Shown: positions 10,296 to 19,706 of the stretch, in pieces | Numbering within the stretch: the first letter of the stretch is position 1 | How the letters are laid out: each line of letters opens with the position of its first letter | NCBI GenBank assembly: GCA_029884335.1 | Contig: JAOUIA010000013.1 | Coordinates: 1 to 64,000 of the forward strand | Reading direction: 5' to 3' | DNA length: 64,000 nt | Source of the DNA: Betaproteobacteria bacterium | GTDB taxonomy: Bacteria; Pseudomonadota; Gammaproteobacteria; Burkholderiales; Casimicrobiaceae | Notes under the pieces: generated by a model | Seen by the model: the letters and a program-made list of their open reading frames with translations, nothing else | Databases searched by the model: none | Told to the model about the DNA's origin: nothing | Translations under genes and position numbers: made by a program

Positions 10296-11273
10296 TCACT
10301 TGGCGAGGCCGGCTGCCTTCATCACTACGCCCATGTCGGCATCGCCCTTGGCCATGAACGCGGCGAAGTCGCCTTGCGCCGCCCACGCCGTGCCGTAGCC
10401 CTTGCTCGACGCGAAGTCCTTGAACTCCTTGCTGTCCCAGATCTTCTTGATCGCCGCGACGAGCTTGGTCTCGACGTCCTTCGGCAGGCCCTTCGGCCCG
10501 GCGATGCCGCGCCAGGCCGAGACCGTCCAGCCGCTGCCCGCTGCTTCCTTCATCGTGGGGACGTTCGGGAAGAGGTCGGACTTCTTGCTGTCCATGACCG
10601 CGAGCGGCTTCGCCTTGCCGGCGTCGATCAGCGCGCGCGCTTCCGGCAGCGAGCAGGTCACGACGTCGACGCCGCCGGCCGCGAGGTCCTGCATCGCGGG
10701 CGCCGCACCGTTCGACGGCACCCACGGCATCGCCGACTGCGGGATCTTGGCGTCGTTGAGCAGGCCCGCGAGGGCGAGGTGCCAGATGCCGCCCTGCCCC
10801 GTGCCGGAGGCCTTCAGCTTGCCGGGGTTGGCCTTCGCGTAGTCGAGCACTTCCTTCACCGACTTGAACGGCGAGTCCGCCTTCACCGTGAAGCCGGCCG
10901 GGTCGGCGTTGACCAGCGCGAGCGGCGTGTACGACGCCGGCGCGAGGTCGGTGAGCCCCTGCCAGTGCATCATCGAGATCTCGACGGTGATCATGCCGAT
11001 CGTGTAGCCGTCCGCCGGCGCCTGGGCGATCGCGCTGTGGCCGACCACGCCGCTGCCGCCGGTTCGGTTGACGACGTTGACCGGCTGGCCGAGTTCCTTC
11101 TCGAGCTGCGCGGCGAAGTAGCGGGCGGTCGTGTCCGTGCCGCCGCCGGCGCCCCAGGGCACGACGAACGTGATCGGACGATTGGGGTAGCTCTGCGCCG
11201 ACGCGCCGAACGGCAGCGCCGCCGCAAGCGCGACGACGGCAAGGCGCGAGAGCGCGCGCGAGACTTTGGACAT
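10296..11273 (-). CDS. tctC: Tripartite tricarboxylate transporter binding protein (TctC/Bug family)
   Basis: Periplasmic substrate-binding protein of the Tct transporter. A Sec signal peptide (MSKVSRALSRLAVVALAAALPFGASAQS) precedes YPNRPITFVVPWGAGGGTDTTARYFA, the characteristic Bug-family opening. The 325-residue length is typical. A strong ribosome binding site (GAAGGAGAATCC) stands before the ATG. The substrate is probably a carboxylate, unspecified. Repeat hairpins follow its stop codon before tctB. Confidence 0.95.
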   Translation of the reverse strand: MSKVSRALSRLAVVALAAALPFGASAQSYPNRPITFVVPWGAGGGTDTTARYFAAQLEKELGQPVNVVNRTGGSGVVGHSAIAQAPADGYTIGMITVEISMMHWQGLTDLAPASYTPLALVNADPAGFTVKADSPFKSVKEVLDYAKANPGKLKASGTGQGGIWHLALAGLLNDAKIPQSAMPWVPSNGAAPAMQDLAAGGVDVVTCSLPEARALIDAGKAKPLAVMDSKKSDLFPNVPTMKEAAGSGWTVSAWRGIAGPKGLPKDVETKLVAAIKKIWDSKEFKDFASSKGYGTAWAAQGDFAAFMAKGDADMGVVMKAAGLAK

Positions 11274-11371
11274 GGATTCTCCTTCCTTGGTGTTCGACGG
11301 TGCGACCGCGCGGCCCCCGGCCGCGACGAAGCAGTCTACGTTAGCAGCGGGCTCGTCCGGCGGTCAAGTGG

Positions 11372-12241
11372 TCAGGCCACTGGGGCCGCCCCGGAGCGGG
11401 CGCACTCCTCGCGCACGTGGGCCGCGACTGCCGCCACGAGCCGCTCGAGGTCGGCGGCGAGCCGCGCGTAGCCCGCGTGCGGCGCGAGTGTGGCCTCGTC
11501 CATGTACAGCGTGCGCTTCACCTCGACCTGCAGGCTGTGGCGGCCCTCGCCCGGCCGGCCGTGGCGGCGCACCAGCTCGACGCCCTTATAGGGGTCGTTG
11601 ATCGCCACCGAATAGCCGAAGCCGCGGAGCGTCGTCGCGACGAGATCGGTGAAGCCCGGTGCGCACGTCGTGCCGTCGCGGTCGCCGAGCACGAAGTCCG
11701 CGCGCTCGCGGCCCGGGTCGTCGGCATTGGCGTCGCCCACCGCGGGCATCGAGTGGCAGTTGAGGTGCCAGGCCGCGCCGAACCTCGCGACCGCGGCGTC
11801 GAGCAGCGCATCGAGCGCCGCGTGATAGGGCCGCCAGCAGCGCTCGATGCGCGCCTCGACCTCGCGGCGGGCGAGCTTGCGCGCGTACATCGGCGAGCCG
11901 TCGCGCGCGATGCGCCACACGAGCCCGATCCCCTTCGCCGTCTTGCCCGACGGCGACAGCGGCTCAATCCAGCCGTCGGCGAGGAGCGCGGGGTCGATGT
12001 CCGCGAGCGAGCGGTTCGCGTCGAGGTAGGCGCGCGGGAACGTCGCCTCGAGCAGCGTCGCCCCGTGCGCGGTCGCGCAGGCGTACAGGCGCGCGACGTG
12101 CGTGTCCTCGGCCTGCCGCACGACCGCGCGCGGCGGCGCGTGGTCGAAGTCGTCGGGATAGTGTTCGCCGGAGTGCGGCGAGTCGAGCACGAGCGGCAAT
12201 TCACCCGCCGCCGGCGCGTGCACGCGGATCGGCGCGTCCAT
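11372..12241 (-). CDS. N-formylglutamate amidohydrolase family protein
   Basis: Family members hydrolyse N-formyl-L-glutamate (histidine degradation) or related N-acyl amino acids with a metal-bound water. Metal and substrate motifs are visible: LVLDSPHSGEHYPDDF near the N-terminus, RQAEDTHVARLY, and AWHLNCHSMPAVG in the middle. The start at 12241 (MDAPIRVHAPAAGELPLVLD) gives 289 residues; the longer ORF is rejected because it overlaps the upstream ABC gene. No other hut gene is near. It lies three bases after the dppF-like gene, so its substrate may come from the peptide or amino acid transporter, for example a formylated or acylated amino acid. Confidence 0.88.
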   Translation of the reverse strand: MDAPIRVHAPAAGELPLVLDSPHSGEHYPDDFDHAPPRAVVRQAEDTHVARLYACATAHGATLLEATFPRAYLDANRSLADIDPALLADGWIEPLSPSGKTAKGIGLVWRIARDGSPMYARKLARREVEARIERCWRPYHAALDALLDAAVARFGAAWHLNCHSMPAVGDANADDPGRERADFVLGDRDGTTCAPGFTDLVATTLRGFGYSVAINDPYKGVELVRRHGRPGEGRHSLQVEVKRTLYMDEATLAPHAGYARLAADLERLVAAVAAHVREECARSGAAPVA

Positions 12242-12243
12242 GC

Positions 12244-13293
12244 TCACCTGCCCTCGGTGAGCCAGCAGGCGACCTCGCGCCCCGGCTCGACTGCGACGAG
12301 CGACGGCGCCGCCTCGCGGCACCGCGGCATCGCGTGCGGGCAGCGCGGGTGGAAGTGGCACCCTGTCGGCGGGTCGAGCGGCGAGGGAATCTCGCCCTGC
12401 ACCGGCACGAACGTGCGCTTCACCGGCTCGACCGAGCCCACCCCGGCGAGCAGCGCCTGCGTGTAAGGGTGCGCCGGCGCGCGGAACAGCGCCTCCGAGG
12501 CCCCGCTCTCGACGACGCGGCCGAGGTACATGATCACCACGCGGTCGCTGATGTGGCGCACCACGCCGAGGTCGTGGCTGATGAAGAGGTAAGTGAGATT
12601 GAGGGCGGTGCGCAGGTCCATGAACAGGTTGAGCACCTGCGCCTGGATCGACACGTCGAGCGCGGCGACGGACTCGTCGCAGACCAGGAACTCCGGCTTG
12701 ACCGCGAGCGCGCGGGCGATGCCGATGCGCGCGCGCTGCCCGCCGGAGAACTGGTGCGGGAAGCGGCGCATCAGCGTGGGGTCGAGCCCGACGCGGTTGA
12801 GCTGCAGCCCGACGTACTCGATCTGCTGCCGTGCGCCGATCATGCCGTGCACGACCGGCGCCTCGCCGACGATGTCCACCACGCGCATGCGCGGGTTCAG
12901 CGACGCGTAGGGGTCCTGGAAGATCATCTGCATCGCGAGCTGCGCCTCGCGACGCTCCGCGGCGGGCAGCGCGTCGACGCGCGTCCCGCGCCAGCGCCTC
13001 TCGCCCGCCGAGGGCTCGAGCAGCCCGACCGCGACGCGGCCCAGCGTCGACTTGCCGCAGCCCGACTCGCCGACGAGGCCGACGACCTCGCCGGGCGCGA
13101 TGGCCAGGCTCACGCGGTCGACGGCGTGGACGACCTCCTCGCGCACGCCCGCGCCGAACGCGTTGGCGATCTTCCCCGCGAGGTCGACGTGCTTCACGAA
13201 GCGCTTGCTGACGCCGCGCAGGTCGACGAGCGGGACGCCGGGAGGCGGTTCGACCCGGAGCGTGCCGTCGGGCTGGATCGTCGTCGCCGTCAC
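12244..13293 (-). CDS. dppF: Peptide ABC transporter ATP-binding protein (OppF/DppF type)
   Basis: Second ATPase of a di- or oligopeptide importer. Walker A GESGCGKST, signature FSGGQRARIGIARAL, and Walker B FLVCDESVAALDVSIQ are intact. The C-terminal oligopeptide extension (CHFHPRCPHAMPRC) contains the cysteines typical of this group. The start is probably the GTG at 13293 (protein starting VTATTIQPDG), giving 349 residues; the ORF track reaches 13434 but the extra segment is low-complexity and includes a degenerate hairpin repeat. It follows dppD and precedes the amidohydrolase. Confidence 0.9.
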   Translation of the reverse strand: MTATTIQPDGTLRVEPPPGVPLVDLRGVSKRFVKHVDLAGKIANAFGAGVREEVVHAVDRVSLAIAPGEVVGLVGESGCGKSTLGRVAVGLLEPSAGERRWRGTRVDALPAAERREAQLAMQMIFQDPYASLNPRMRVVDIVGEAPVVHGMIGARQQIEYVGLQLNRVGLDPTLMRRFPHQFSGGQRARIGIARALAVKPEFLVCDESVAALDVSIQAQVLNLFMDLRTALNLTYLFISHDLGVVRHISDRVVIMYLGRVVESGASEALFRAPAHPYTQALLAGVGSVEPVKRTFVPVQGEIPSPLDPPTGCHFHPRCPHAMPRCREAAPSLVAVEPGREVACWLTEGR

Positions 13294-13435
13294 CGGCAAG
13301 CCCCCGCGCTGGCCTCTGGCGCGTGGGGAACGGAGGCGAAGGCTGGCCCGCGCCGCCCCTTGCGAGCGCACGGGCAAGAGCCGCCGTTCTCTCCTCGCCG
13401 GCAACAGCGGGAGAGCGGCCGGGCGTGAGAGCAAG

Positions 13436-14434
13436 TCACGCGTCCTCCACCGTGTGCGGGACCAGCGGATGGTGGCATCGCACCGCGCGCCCCGCCTCCG
13501 CCGCGCCGACCGCCTCCATCTCCGGCGCGATGGCGCAGGCGCGGCCGGCGCGCGGGCAGCGATCGCGGAATGCGCAGCCCTCCGGCAGCGCCATCAGCGA
13601 GGGCGCCATGCCGGGGATCTGGCGCAGGCGCGCGCCCCGCGGGTTGCGCGACGGCACCGAGTCGAGCAGGCCCTGCGTGTACGGGTGCGCGGGCGCCGCG
13701 AGCACGTCGGCGCAACTGCCTTGCTCCACGATGCGACCCGCGTACATCACCGCGATGCGGTCCGCGAGCCCGGCGACCACCGACAGGTCGTGCGTGATCC
13801 AGATCAGCGACGCGCCGCTGTCGCGCGTGAGCTTCTGCATCTCGTAGAGGATCTGGCCCTGGATGGTGACGTCGAGCGCGGTGGTCGGCTCGTCGGCGAT
13901 GATGAGGTCGGGTCGGTTGAGCAGCGCGATCGCGATGGCCACGCGCTGGCGCATGCCGCCGGAGAACTGGTGCGGGTAGGCGGCCAGCCGCTCGTCGGGC
14001 GACGGGATGCCCACTGCGACGAGCGCGTCGCGCGCCCGCGCCCGCGCCGCCGCCTCGCCGGCGTCGGCGTGGGCGAGGATCGCCTCGGTCATCTGCCGGT
14101 CGATGCGCATGACCGGGTTCAGCGTCATCATCGGGTCCTGGAAGATCATCGCCACGCGGTTGCCGCGCAGCGCCCGCATCGCCTCCTGCGGCAGGCCGAC
14201 CAGCTCGCGGCCGGAGAGCCGGATGCTGCCGCCGACGATGCGCCCCGGCGGGTCGACCAGGCCCATGATCGAGTAGCCGGTGATCGACTTCCCCGAGCCC
14301 GACTCGCCGACCAGCCCCAGCACCTCGCCGCGGTTCAGCTTGAACGAGACGTCGTCGACCGCCTTCACCACGCCCGCCCTGGTGAAGAAGTGGGTGCGCA
14401 GCCCGTCGACGGCGAGCAGCAGGTTGCCTCGCAC
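13436..14434 (-). CDS. dppD: Peptide ABC transporter ATP-binding protein (OppD/DppD type)
   Basis: First ATPase of the peptide importer. Walker A GESGSGKS, signature [15 protein letters not shown], Walker [17 protein letters not shown], and the C-terminal Cys motif [15 protein letters not shown] are present. A GTG at 14434, two bases after the dppC stop, is the likely start ([17 protein letters not shown]), giving 332 residues; the ORF track extends much further but into the dppC coding region. Confidence 0.92.
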   Translation of the reverse strand: MRGNLLLAVDGLRTHFFTRAGVVKAVDDVSFKLNRGEVLGLVGESGSGKSITGYSIMGLVDPPGRIVGGSIRLSGRELVGLPQEAMRALRGNRVAMIFQDPMMTLNPVMRIDRQMTEAILAHADAGEAAARARARDALVAVGIPSPDERLAAYPHQFSGGMRQRVAIAIALLNRPDLIIADEPTTALDVTIQGQILYEMQKLTRDSGASLIWITHDLSVVAGLADRIAVMYAGRIVEQGSCADVLAAPAHPYTQGLLDSVPSRNPRGARLRQIPGMAPSLMALPEGCAFRDRCPRAGRACAIAPEMEAVGAAEAGRAVRCHHPLVPHTVEDA

Positions 14435-14436
14435 CG

Positions 14437-15342
14437 CTACCTCTGCAGCCGCGGGTTGAGCACGTCGCGCAGCTGGTCCGCGCACAGGTTGATCGACACG
14501 ATGGTGGCGAGCAGCGCGAGCCCCGGAAAGAAGCTGATCCAGTACTTGCCCGACAGCAGGTATTGGTAGCCGTTGGCGATCAGCAAGCCCAGCGAGGGCT
14601 CCGTGATCGGCAGCCCGAGGCCGAGGAACGAGAGCGTGGCTTCCAGCGCGATCGCGGCGGCGACCTGCACCGTCGCGACGACGATGAGCGGCGGCAGGCA
14701 GTTCGGCAGCAGGTGCCGGAACACGATGCGCACGGGCGGCAGCGCGAGGCAGCGCGCGGCCTCGACGTACTCCTTGCGCTTCTCGACCAGCGCGGCGCCG
14801 CGCACCGTGCGCGCGTAGTAGGCCCACTGGATCGTGACGAGCGCGGCGATCACCTTGCCGGTGCCCTGCCCGAGCACCGCGATCAGGATCAGCGCGATCA
14901 GGATCGCCGGGAACGAGAGCTGGATGTCGACCACGCGCATGATCAGCGTCTCGACGCGACCGCCGAAGTACGCGGCGCAAAGACCCATCGTCAGGCCGAT
15001 GACCAGCGCGAATGCCGTGCTGGTGGCGCCGACCATGAGCGAGATGCGCAGGCCGTAGAAGATCGCCGAGAGCATGTCGCGGCCCTGGTCGTCGGTGCCG
15101 AGCCAGAACGTCCCGCCGTCGGCCGTCGCCGAGCCCGGCGGAAGCCGCGCGTCCATCACGTCGAGCTGCGCGAGGTCGTAGGGATTCTGCGGCGACACGA
15201 GCGGCGCCAACACCGCCAGGAGCACGATGAGCGCGAGCAGCGCGAGCCCGAACACCGCCGTGGGGTTGGCGACGAAGTCGGCGAAGACCCGCTTCGCCGG
15301 CGACTCGACGGCGCGCGCCACGGGTGCCTCGGCGCCGCTCAT
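14437..15342 (-). CDS. dppC: Peptide ABC transporter permease (DppC type)
   Basis: Inner membrane permease with the usual N-terminal helix, a periplasmic loop (FWLGTDDQGRDMLSAIFYGLRISL), and the EAA-type coupling motif EYVEAARCLALPPVRIVFRHLLPN. It ends with LRDVLNPRLQR, as DppC proteins do. The 301-residue start at 15342 overlaps the dppB stop as ATGA. The ORF track reports a 1199-residue frame here; only its last part is this gene. Confidence 0.94.
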   Translation of the reverse strand: MSGAEAPVARAVESPAKRVFADFVANPTAVFGLALLALIVLLAVLAPLVSPQNPYDLAQLDVMDARLPPGSATADGGTFWLGTDDQGRDMLSAIFYGLRISLMVGATSTAFALVIGLTMGLCAAYFGGRVETLIMRVVDIQLSFPAILIALILIAVLGQGTGKVIAALVTIQWAYYARTVRGAALVEKRKEYVEAARCLALPPVRIVFRHLLPNCLPPLIVVATVQVAAAIALEATLSFLGLGLPITEPSLGLLIANGYQYLLSGKYWISFFPGLALLATIVSINLCADQLRDVLNPRLQR

Positions 15343-16316
15343 CCCTTCGCCTCCGCCAGCCGCACGCGCGGGTCGAGCACCGAGTAGAGGAGGTCGACCA
15401 GCAGGTTGATGACGATGAAGATCGTCACGATCACCATCAGGTAGGCGACGATCACCGGCCGGTCGAGCAGGTTGATCGAGTCGATCAGCAGCTTGCCCAT
15501 GCCGGGCCAGGCGAACACGCTCTCGGTGACGATGGCGAACGCGATCACCGAGCCGAACTCCAGCCCGATGACGGTGACGATCGGGATCAGGATGTTGCGC
15601 AGCACGTGCACGAGGATCACGCGCGCGTTCGACAGCCCCTTGGCGCGGGCGAACTTCACGTAGTCCTGCAGGAGCGCCTCGCGCGTGCCGGCGCGCGTGA
15701 GGCGGATCAGCAGCGCGAGCTTGAACAGCGCGAGGTTCGTCGCCGGCATCGCGAGGTGGCGCCAGCCCTCGAGCGAGAGGAACGACACCGGCACGCCGAG
15801 GAGCTCGACGGTCGGCCCGCGGCCGTTGGACGGCAGCCAGCCCAGCATGACCGAGAACACCATGATGAGCATCAGCCCGACCCAGAACGTGGGCAGCGAG
15901 AAGCCGAGGATCGATCCGGCCATGATCGAGCGCCCGGCGAACGAGTGCGGCTTGAGCCCCGCCCACAGGCCGAGCGGGATGCCGAGCAGGACCGCGATCA
16001 GCATCGCCGCGGATGCGAGTTCCAGCGTCGCGGGCATGCGCTCGAGGATCAGCCCGAGCGCCGGGGCGGCGTGGACGAAGGAGCGGCCGAGGTCGCCGGT
16101 CACCGCGCCCTCGATGAACGTCGTGTACTGCTCCCACAGCGGCTTGTCGAGGCCGAGCGCGGCGATCGCCTGCTCGCGCTCGATCTGGTCGGCCATCGGG
16201 TTGATGAGGATGTCGACCGGGTTGCCGACCGCGTACACGCCGGCGAACACGAGCACGGACATCACGAACAGGACCAGAAGCGCCTGGAGCGTGCGCCGGA
16301 CGACGTAGACGGACAC
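15339..16316 (-). CDS. dppB: Peptide ABC transporter permease (DppB type)
   Basis: Inner membrane permease beginning MSVYVVRRTLQALLVLFVMSVLVF, the standard DppB/OppB opening, with the coupling motif DYVKFARAKGLSNARVILVHVLRN. The 325 residues are normal. It starts only 30 bases after livM, so the peptide transporter genes appear to be transcribed with the liv genes. No peptide-binding-protein gene (dppA/oppA) exists next to it or anywhere in the window. Confidence 0.94.
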   Translation of the reverse strand: MSVYVVRRTLQALLVLFVMSVLVFAGVYAVGNPVDILINPMADQIEREQAIAALGLDKPLWEQYTTFIEGAVTGDLGRSFVHAAPALGLILERMPATLELASAAMLIAVLLGIPLGLWAGLKPHSFAGRSIMAGSILGFSLPTFWVGLMLIMVFSVMLGWLPSNGRGPTVELLGVPVSFLSLEGWRHLAMPATNLALFKLALLIRLTRAGTREALLQDYVKFARAKGLSNARVILVHVLRNILIPIVTVIGLEFGSVIAFAIVTESVFAWPGMGKLLIDSINLLDRPVIVAYLMVIVTIFIVINLLVDLLYSVLDPRVRLAEAKG

Positions 16317-16346
16317 GATGCCCTCGTTCGCGGCGCGCGGCGTCTC

Positions 16347-17321
16347 CTACGCGCGGCGCCGCTCCAGCCAGGCGGCCAGCTCGCCGACGATGCCGCGGCG
16401 GAACGCGAGCACGCAGACGACGAAGATGAGGCCGGTGATGATCGTCACCCACTGGCCGAACGGCGCGAGGTAGTTCTCCAGCGTGATGATCACCAGCGCG
16501 CCGACGACCGGCCCGAAGATCGTCCCCATGCCGCCCAGCAGCACCATCAGCACGACCTCGCCGGACATCGTCCAGTGCACGTCGGTCAGCGAGGCCAGCT
16601 GGAACACGATCGCCTTCGTCGCCCCGGCGAGCCCCGAGAGCGTGGCCGAGAGCACGAACGCGAGAAGCTTGTAGCGGTCGGCGTCGTAGCCCAGCGAGAT
16701 CGCGCGCGGCTCGTTCTCCCGGATCGCCTTCAGCACCTGCCCGAACGGCGAGTGGATCGCGCGGTAGATCACCGCGAATCCGGCGAGGAAGATCGCCAGC
16801 ACGACGTAGTACATGACCAGCGGTTGCGCGAGGTCGAGCACGCCGAACAGCTTCCCGCGCGGCACCGCCTGGATGCCGTCCTCGCCGTGCGTGTGCGGCG
16901 ACTGCAGGCAGAAGAAGTAGATCATCTGCGCCATCGCCAGCGTGATCATCGCGAAGTAGATGCCCTGGCGGCGGATCGCGATGAGGCCGGTGACCGCGCC
17001 GAGCACCGCGGAGGCGGCGGTGCCGGCGAGGATGGCGACCTCGGGCGGCAGCCCCCACTCCTTGGCCGCGTGCGCCGAGACGTAGCCCGCCGTGCCGAGG
17101 AACATCGCGTGGCCGAACGACAGCAGGCCGCCGAAGCCGATCAGCAGGTTGAAGGCGCAGGCGAACAGCGCGAAGCACAGCACCTTCATCAGGAACACCG
17201 GGTACAGGCCGGCCCAGGGGGCGATCGCGAAGAGCGCGGCCATGACGAGGATGCCGCGCGTGCCGGTGAGCATCGCGGTCGTCCGGCCTGCGGAAGCGGG
17301 AGCGGCGGAGGCGCGTTCCAT
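16347..17321 (-). CDS. livM: Branched-chain amino acid ABC transporter permease LivM
   Basis: Second permease of a HAAT-family importer. Multiple hydrophobic helices surround the motif FNLLIGFGGLLSFGHAMFLGTAGY, and AIRENEPRAISLGYDADRYKLLAFVLSATLSGLAGA is the usual LivM coupling region. The 324-residue length is standard. Its ATG directly abuts the livH stop codon. Confidence 0.94.
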   Translation of the reverse strand: MERASAAPASAGRTTAMLTGTRGILVMAALFAIAPWAGLYPVFLMKVLCFALFACAFNLLIGFGGLLSFGHAMFLGTAGYVSAHAAKEWGLPPEVAILAGTAASAVLGAVTGLIAIRRQGIYFAMITLAMAQMIYFFCLQSPHTHGEDGIQAVPRGKLFGVLDLAQPLVMYYVVLAIFLAGFAVIYRAIHSPFGQVLKAIRENEPRAISLGYDADRYKLLAFVLSATLSGLAGATKAIVFQLASLTDVHWTMSGEVVLMVLLGGMGTIFGPVVGALVIITLENYLAPFGQWVTIITGLIFVVCVLAFRRGIVGELAAWLERRRA

Positions 17322-18209
17322 CTAGCGCTCCCGCCCGAACAGCCCGGCCGGACGCAGGATCAGCACGACCACCATGATCACGAAGATCACCGTGTTGGAC
17401 GCCTCCGGGTAGAACACCTTCGTCAGCCCCTCGACGATGCCGAGCATGAAGCCGGTGAGGATCGAACCCATGATCGAGCCCATGCCGCCGATGACGACGA
17501 CCGCGAACACGACGATGATGAGGTCGGCGCCCATCAGCGGGTTCACCTGGTAGATCGGCGCGGCCATGACGCCGGCCAGCGCGGCCAGCCCGACGCCGAA
17601 CCCGTAGGTGAGCGTGATCATCCGCGGCACGTTGATGCCGAACGACTGCACCAGCGCCGGATTCTCGGTCGCCGCGCGCAGGTAGGCGCCGAGCTTCGTG
17701 CGCTCGATCACGTACCACGTGGCGACGCAGACGACCAGCGACGCGACGATCACCCACGCCCGGTACTTGGGCAGGAACATGAAGCCGAGGTTGTAGCCGC
17801 CGACGAGCTCCTGCGGGATCTGGTAGGGCAGGCCCGAGGAGCCGTACTCGTTGCGGAACAGGCCCTGGATGACCAGCGCCAGGCCGAACGTCAGCAGCAG
17901 CCCGTAGAGGTGGTCGAGCTTGTAGAGTCGCGAGAGCATCGTGCGCTCGATGATCACGCCCGTGGCGCCGACCACGATCGGCACGATCAGCAGCGACCAC
18001 CAGTAGCCGACGCCCGCCTTGTTGAGCAGGAACCACGCCGCGAACGCACCCATCATGTACTGCGCGCCGTGCGTGAAGTTGATGATGTTGAGCAGGCCGA
18101 AGATCACCGCCAGCCCGAGCGACAGCATCGCGTAGAACGAGCCGTTGATGAGGCCGATGAGCAGCTGCCCGAAGAGGGCCTGCGTCGGCACGCCAAAGAT
18201 CTCAGTCAT
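17322..18209 (-). CDS. livH: Branched-chain amino acid ABC transporter permease LivH
   Basis: First permease of the HAAT importer. GLINGSFYAMLSLGLAVIFGLLNIINFTHGAQYMMGAF is the LivH hallmark, and the protein ends with AGLFGRER. The 295 residues are normal. It is separated from livK by 233 bases of REP-like hairpins and followed immediately by livM. Confidence 0.94.
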   Translation of the reverse strand: MTEIFGVPTQALFGQLLIGLINGSFYAMLSLGLAVIFGLLNIINFTHGAQYMMGAFAAWFLLNKAGVGYWWSLLIVPIVVGATGVIIERTMLSRLYKLDHLYGLLLTFGLALVIQGLFRNEYGSSGLPYQIPQELVGGYNLGFMFLPKYRAWVIVASLVVCVATWYVIERTKLGAYLRAATENPALVQSFGINVPRMITLTYGFGVGLAALAGVMAAPIYQVNPLMGADLIIVVFAVVVIGGMGSIMGSILTGFMLGIVEGLTKVFYPEASNTVIFVIMVVVLILRPAGLFGRER

Positions 18210-18237
18210 CTCGATGCCGGCTGCGGTTCAGGCGTGC

Positions 18238-18424
18238 GTCGTTCCTGCGCAAGCGGGAACCCGGTGCCTTCGCACTGCGGAAGACGCCGGATCCCCCACG
18301 GAGCCCGCTCCCGCGAGGGCGGGAGCGGGGATGACCCCCGCTCCGGCGCCGTTCCCGCGAATGCGGGAACCCGGCGTCTTTGCGCTGCGCAAGCCGCTGG
18401 ATCCCCGCTTTCGCGGGGATGACC
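18238..18424. repeat. REP-like inverted-repeat cluster between livK and livH
   Basis: At least two composite units of the same family as at 10126-10290. One begins GTTCCTGCGCAAGCGGGAAC (18241-18260), the next GTTCCCGCGAATGCGGGAAC (18351-18370). The second is followed by ATCCCCGCTTTCGCGGGGAT. A variant hairpin CCCGCTCCCGCGAGGGCGGG lies between them. The units keep the shared spacer wording CCGG(T/C)GxCTTxGCxCTGCG. The cluster occupies nearly all of the gap. Confidence 0.9.
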
Positions 18425-18442
18425 GCCGGCTGCCGCCGGCGG

Positions 18443-19657
18443 TCACTTGACGAGGGGGCACCCGCCCTCCGCCACCGGCCGGAACGCCTGCTCCGCGGGA
18501 ATCGTCGCGCGGATCTTGTGGTAGTCCCACGGCGCCTTCGACTCGCCCGGCTTCTTCACCTCGACCAGGTAGGCCGGGTGGATCTTGCGGCCGTCGGCGC
18601 GGATCGAGCCCTTGCCGAACAGCGGGTCGTCGGTCGGCGTCTTCTTCATCTGCGCGACGACCTTGGTGCCGTCGTCGCTCTTCAGCGCCTCGACCGCCTT
18701 GAGGTAGTGCAGCACCGACGAGTACACGCCGGCGTGGACCATCGTCGGGTGGATGCCCTTGTTCGACGCGGCGAAGCGCTTGGCGAACGCGCGCGTCTGG
18801 TCGTTCTGGTCCCAGTAGAACGTCTCGGTGAAGATCAGGCCCTGAGCGGTCTGCAGGCCCAGCGCGTGGACGTCGGTGATGAACACCAGCAGCCCGGCCA
18901 GGTTCTGCCCGCCCTTGACGATGCCGAATTCGGCCGCCTGCTTGATCGCGTTCGTGGTGTCGCCGCCGGCGTTGGCCAGCCCGACGATCTTCGCCTTCGA
19001 CGACTGCGCCTGCAGCAGGAACGAGCTGAAGTCCTGCGTGTTGAGCGGGTGGCGAACCTTGCCCAGCACCTTGCCGCCGCCCTTCAGCACGACGGCCTCG
19101 GTGTCGCGCTCGAGCGCGTGGCCGAACGCGTAGTCGGCGGTGAGGAAGAACCAGCTGTCGCCGCCGGTCTTCACGATCGCGCTGCCGGTGCCGTTCGCCA
19201 GCATCCAGGTGTCGTAGGTCCAGTGGATCGTGTTCGGCGAGCAGGCCTTGCCGGTCAGGTCGGACGACGCTGCGCCGGAGACGAGGAACGCCTTGCCCTT
19301 GTCGCGGGTGATCTGGTTGACGGCGAGCGCGACGCCGGAATTGGGCGTGTCCACGACCACGTCGACCTTGTCGACGTCGTACCACTGGCGCACGACGTTG
19401 CTGCCGACGTCGGGCTTGTTCTGGTGGTCGGCGGAGAGGATCTCGACCTTCATGCCCTTCTTCGCGGCGCCGAAGTCCTCCACCGCGAGCCGCGCTGCGA
19501 GCACGGAGCCGACGCCGGCCAGGTCCGTGTAGAGGCTGGACATGTCCGACAGCACGCCGATCTTGATCGTGCCGTCGGAGATCTGCGCCTGCGCCGCGCC
19601 GGCAACCAGGGTTCCCGCGACCGCCGCGGCCATCGCACTGCGCTTGAATACGTTCAT
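18443..19657 (-). CDS. livK: Branched-chain amino acid ABC transporter binding protein
   Basis: Periplasmic ligand-binding protein of the HAAT type. The signal peptide MNVFKRSAMAAAVAGTLVAGAAQAQ precedes ISDGTIKIGVLSDMSSLYTDLAGVGSVLAARLAVEDFG. The 404-residue length is typical. The start at 19657 has a very strong ribosome binding site (AAGGAGGAGC). It lies between livF and livH. Ligands of this subgroup are often aromatic or other carboxylates rather than leucine, so the ligand is undetermined. Confidence 0.93.
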   Translation of the reverse strand: MNVFKRSAMAAAVAGTLVAGAAQAQISDGTIKIGVLSDMSSLYTDLAGVGSVLAARLAVEDFGAAKKGMKVEILSADHQNKPDVGSNVVRQWYDVDKVDVVVDTPNSGVALAVNQITRDKGKAFLVSGAASSDLTGKACSPNTIHWTYDTWMLANGTGSAIVKTGGDSWFFLTADYAFGHALERDTEAVVLKGGGKVLGKVRHPLNTQDFSSFLLQAQSSKAKIVGLANAGGDTTNAIKQAAEFGIVKGGQNLAGLLVFITDVHALGLQTAQGLIFTETFYWDQNDQTRAFAKRFAASNKGIHPTMVHAGVYSSVLHYLKAVEALKSDDGTKVVAQMKKTPTDDPLFGKGSIRADGRKIHPAYLVEVKKPGESKAPWDYHKIRATIPAEQAFRPVAEGGCPLVK

Positions 19658-19706
19658 GCTGCTCCTCCTTGGAGAATAGAGGGCGCAAGCGCGCCCGTTT
19701 CGGGTG

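Noticed and set aside
12242-12361. Longer start for the N-formylglutamate amidohydrolase
   Set aside because: The added 40 residues overlap the dppF-like gene and lack similarity; the ATG at 12241 precedes the conserved segment.
14437-18036. 1199-residue frame spanning livH to dppC
   Set aside because: Only the last 301 residues are a real protein (DppC). The rest is an out-of-frame shadow of livH, livM and dppB.
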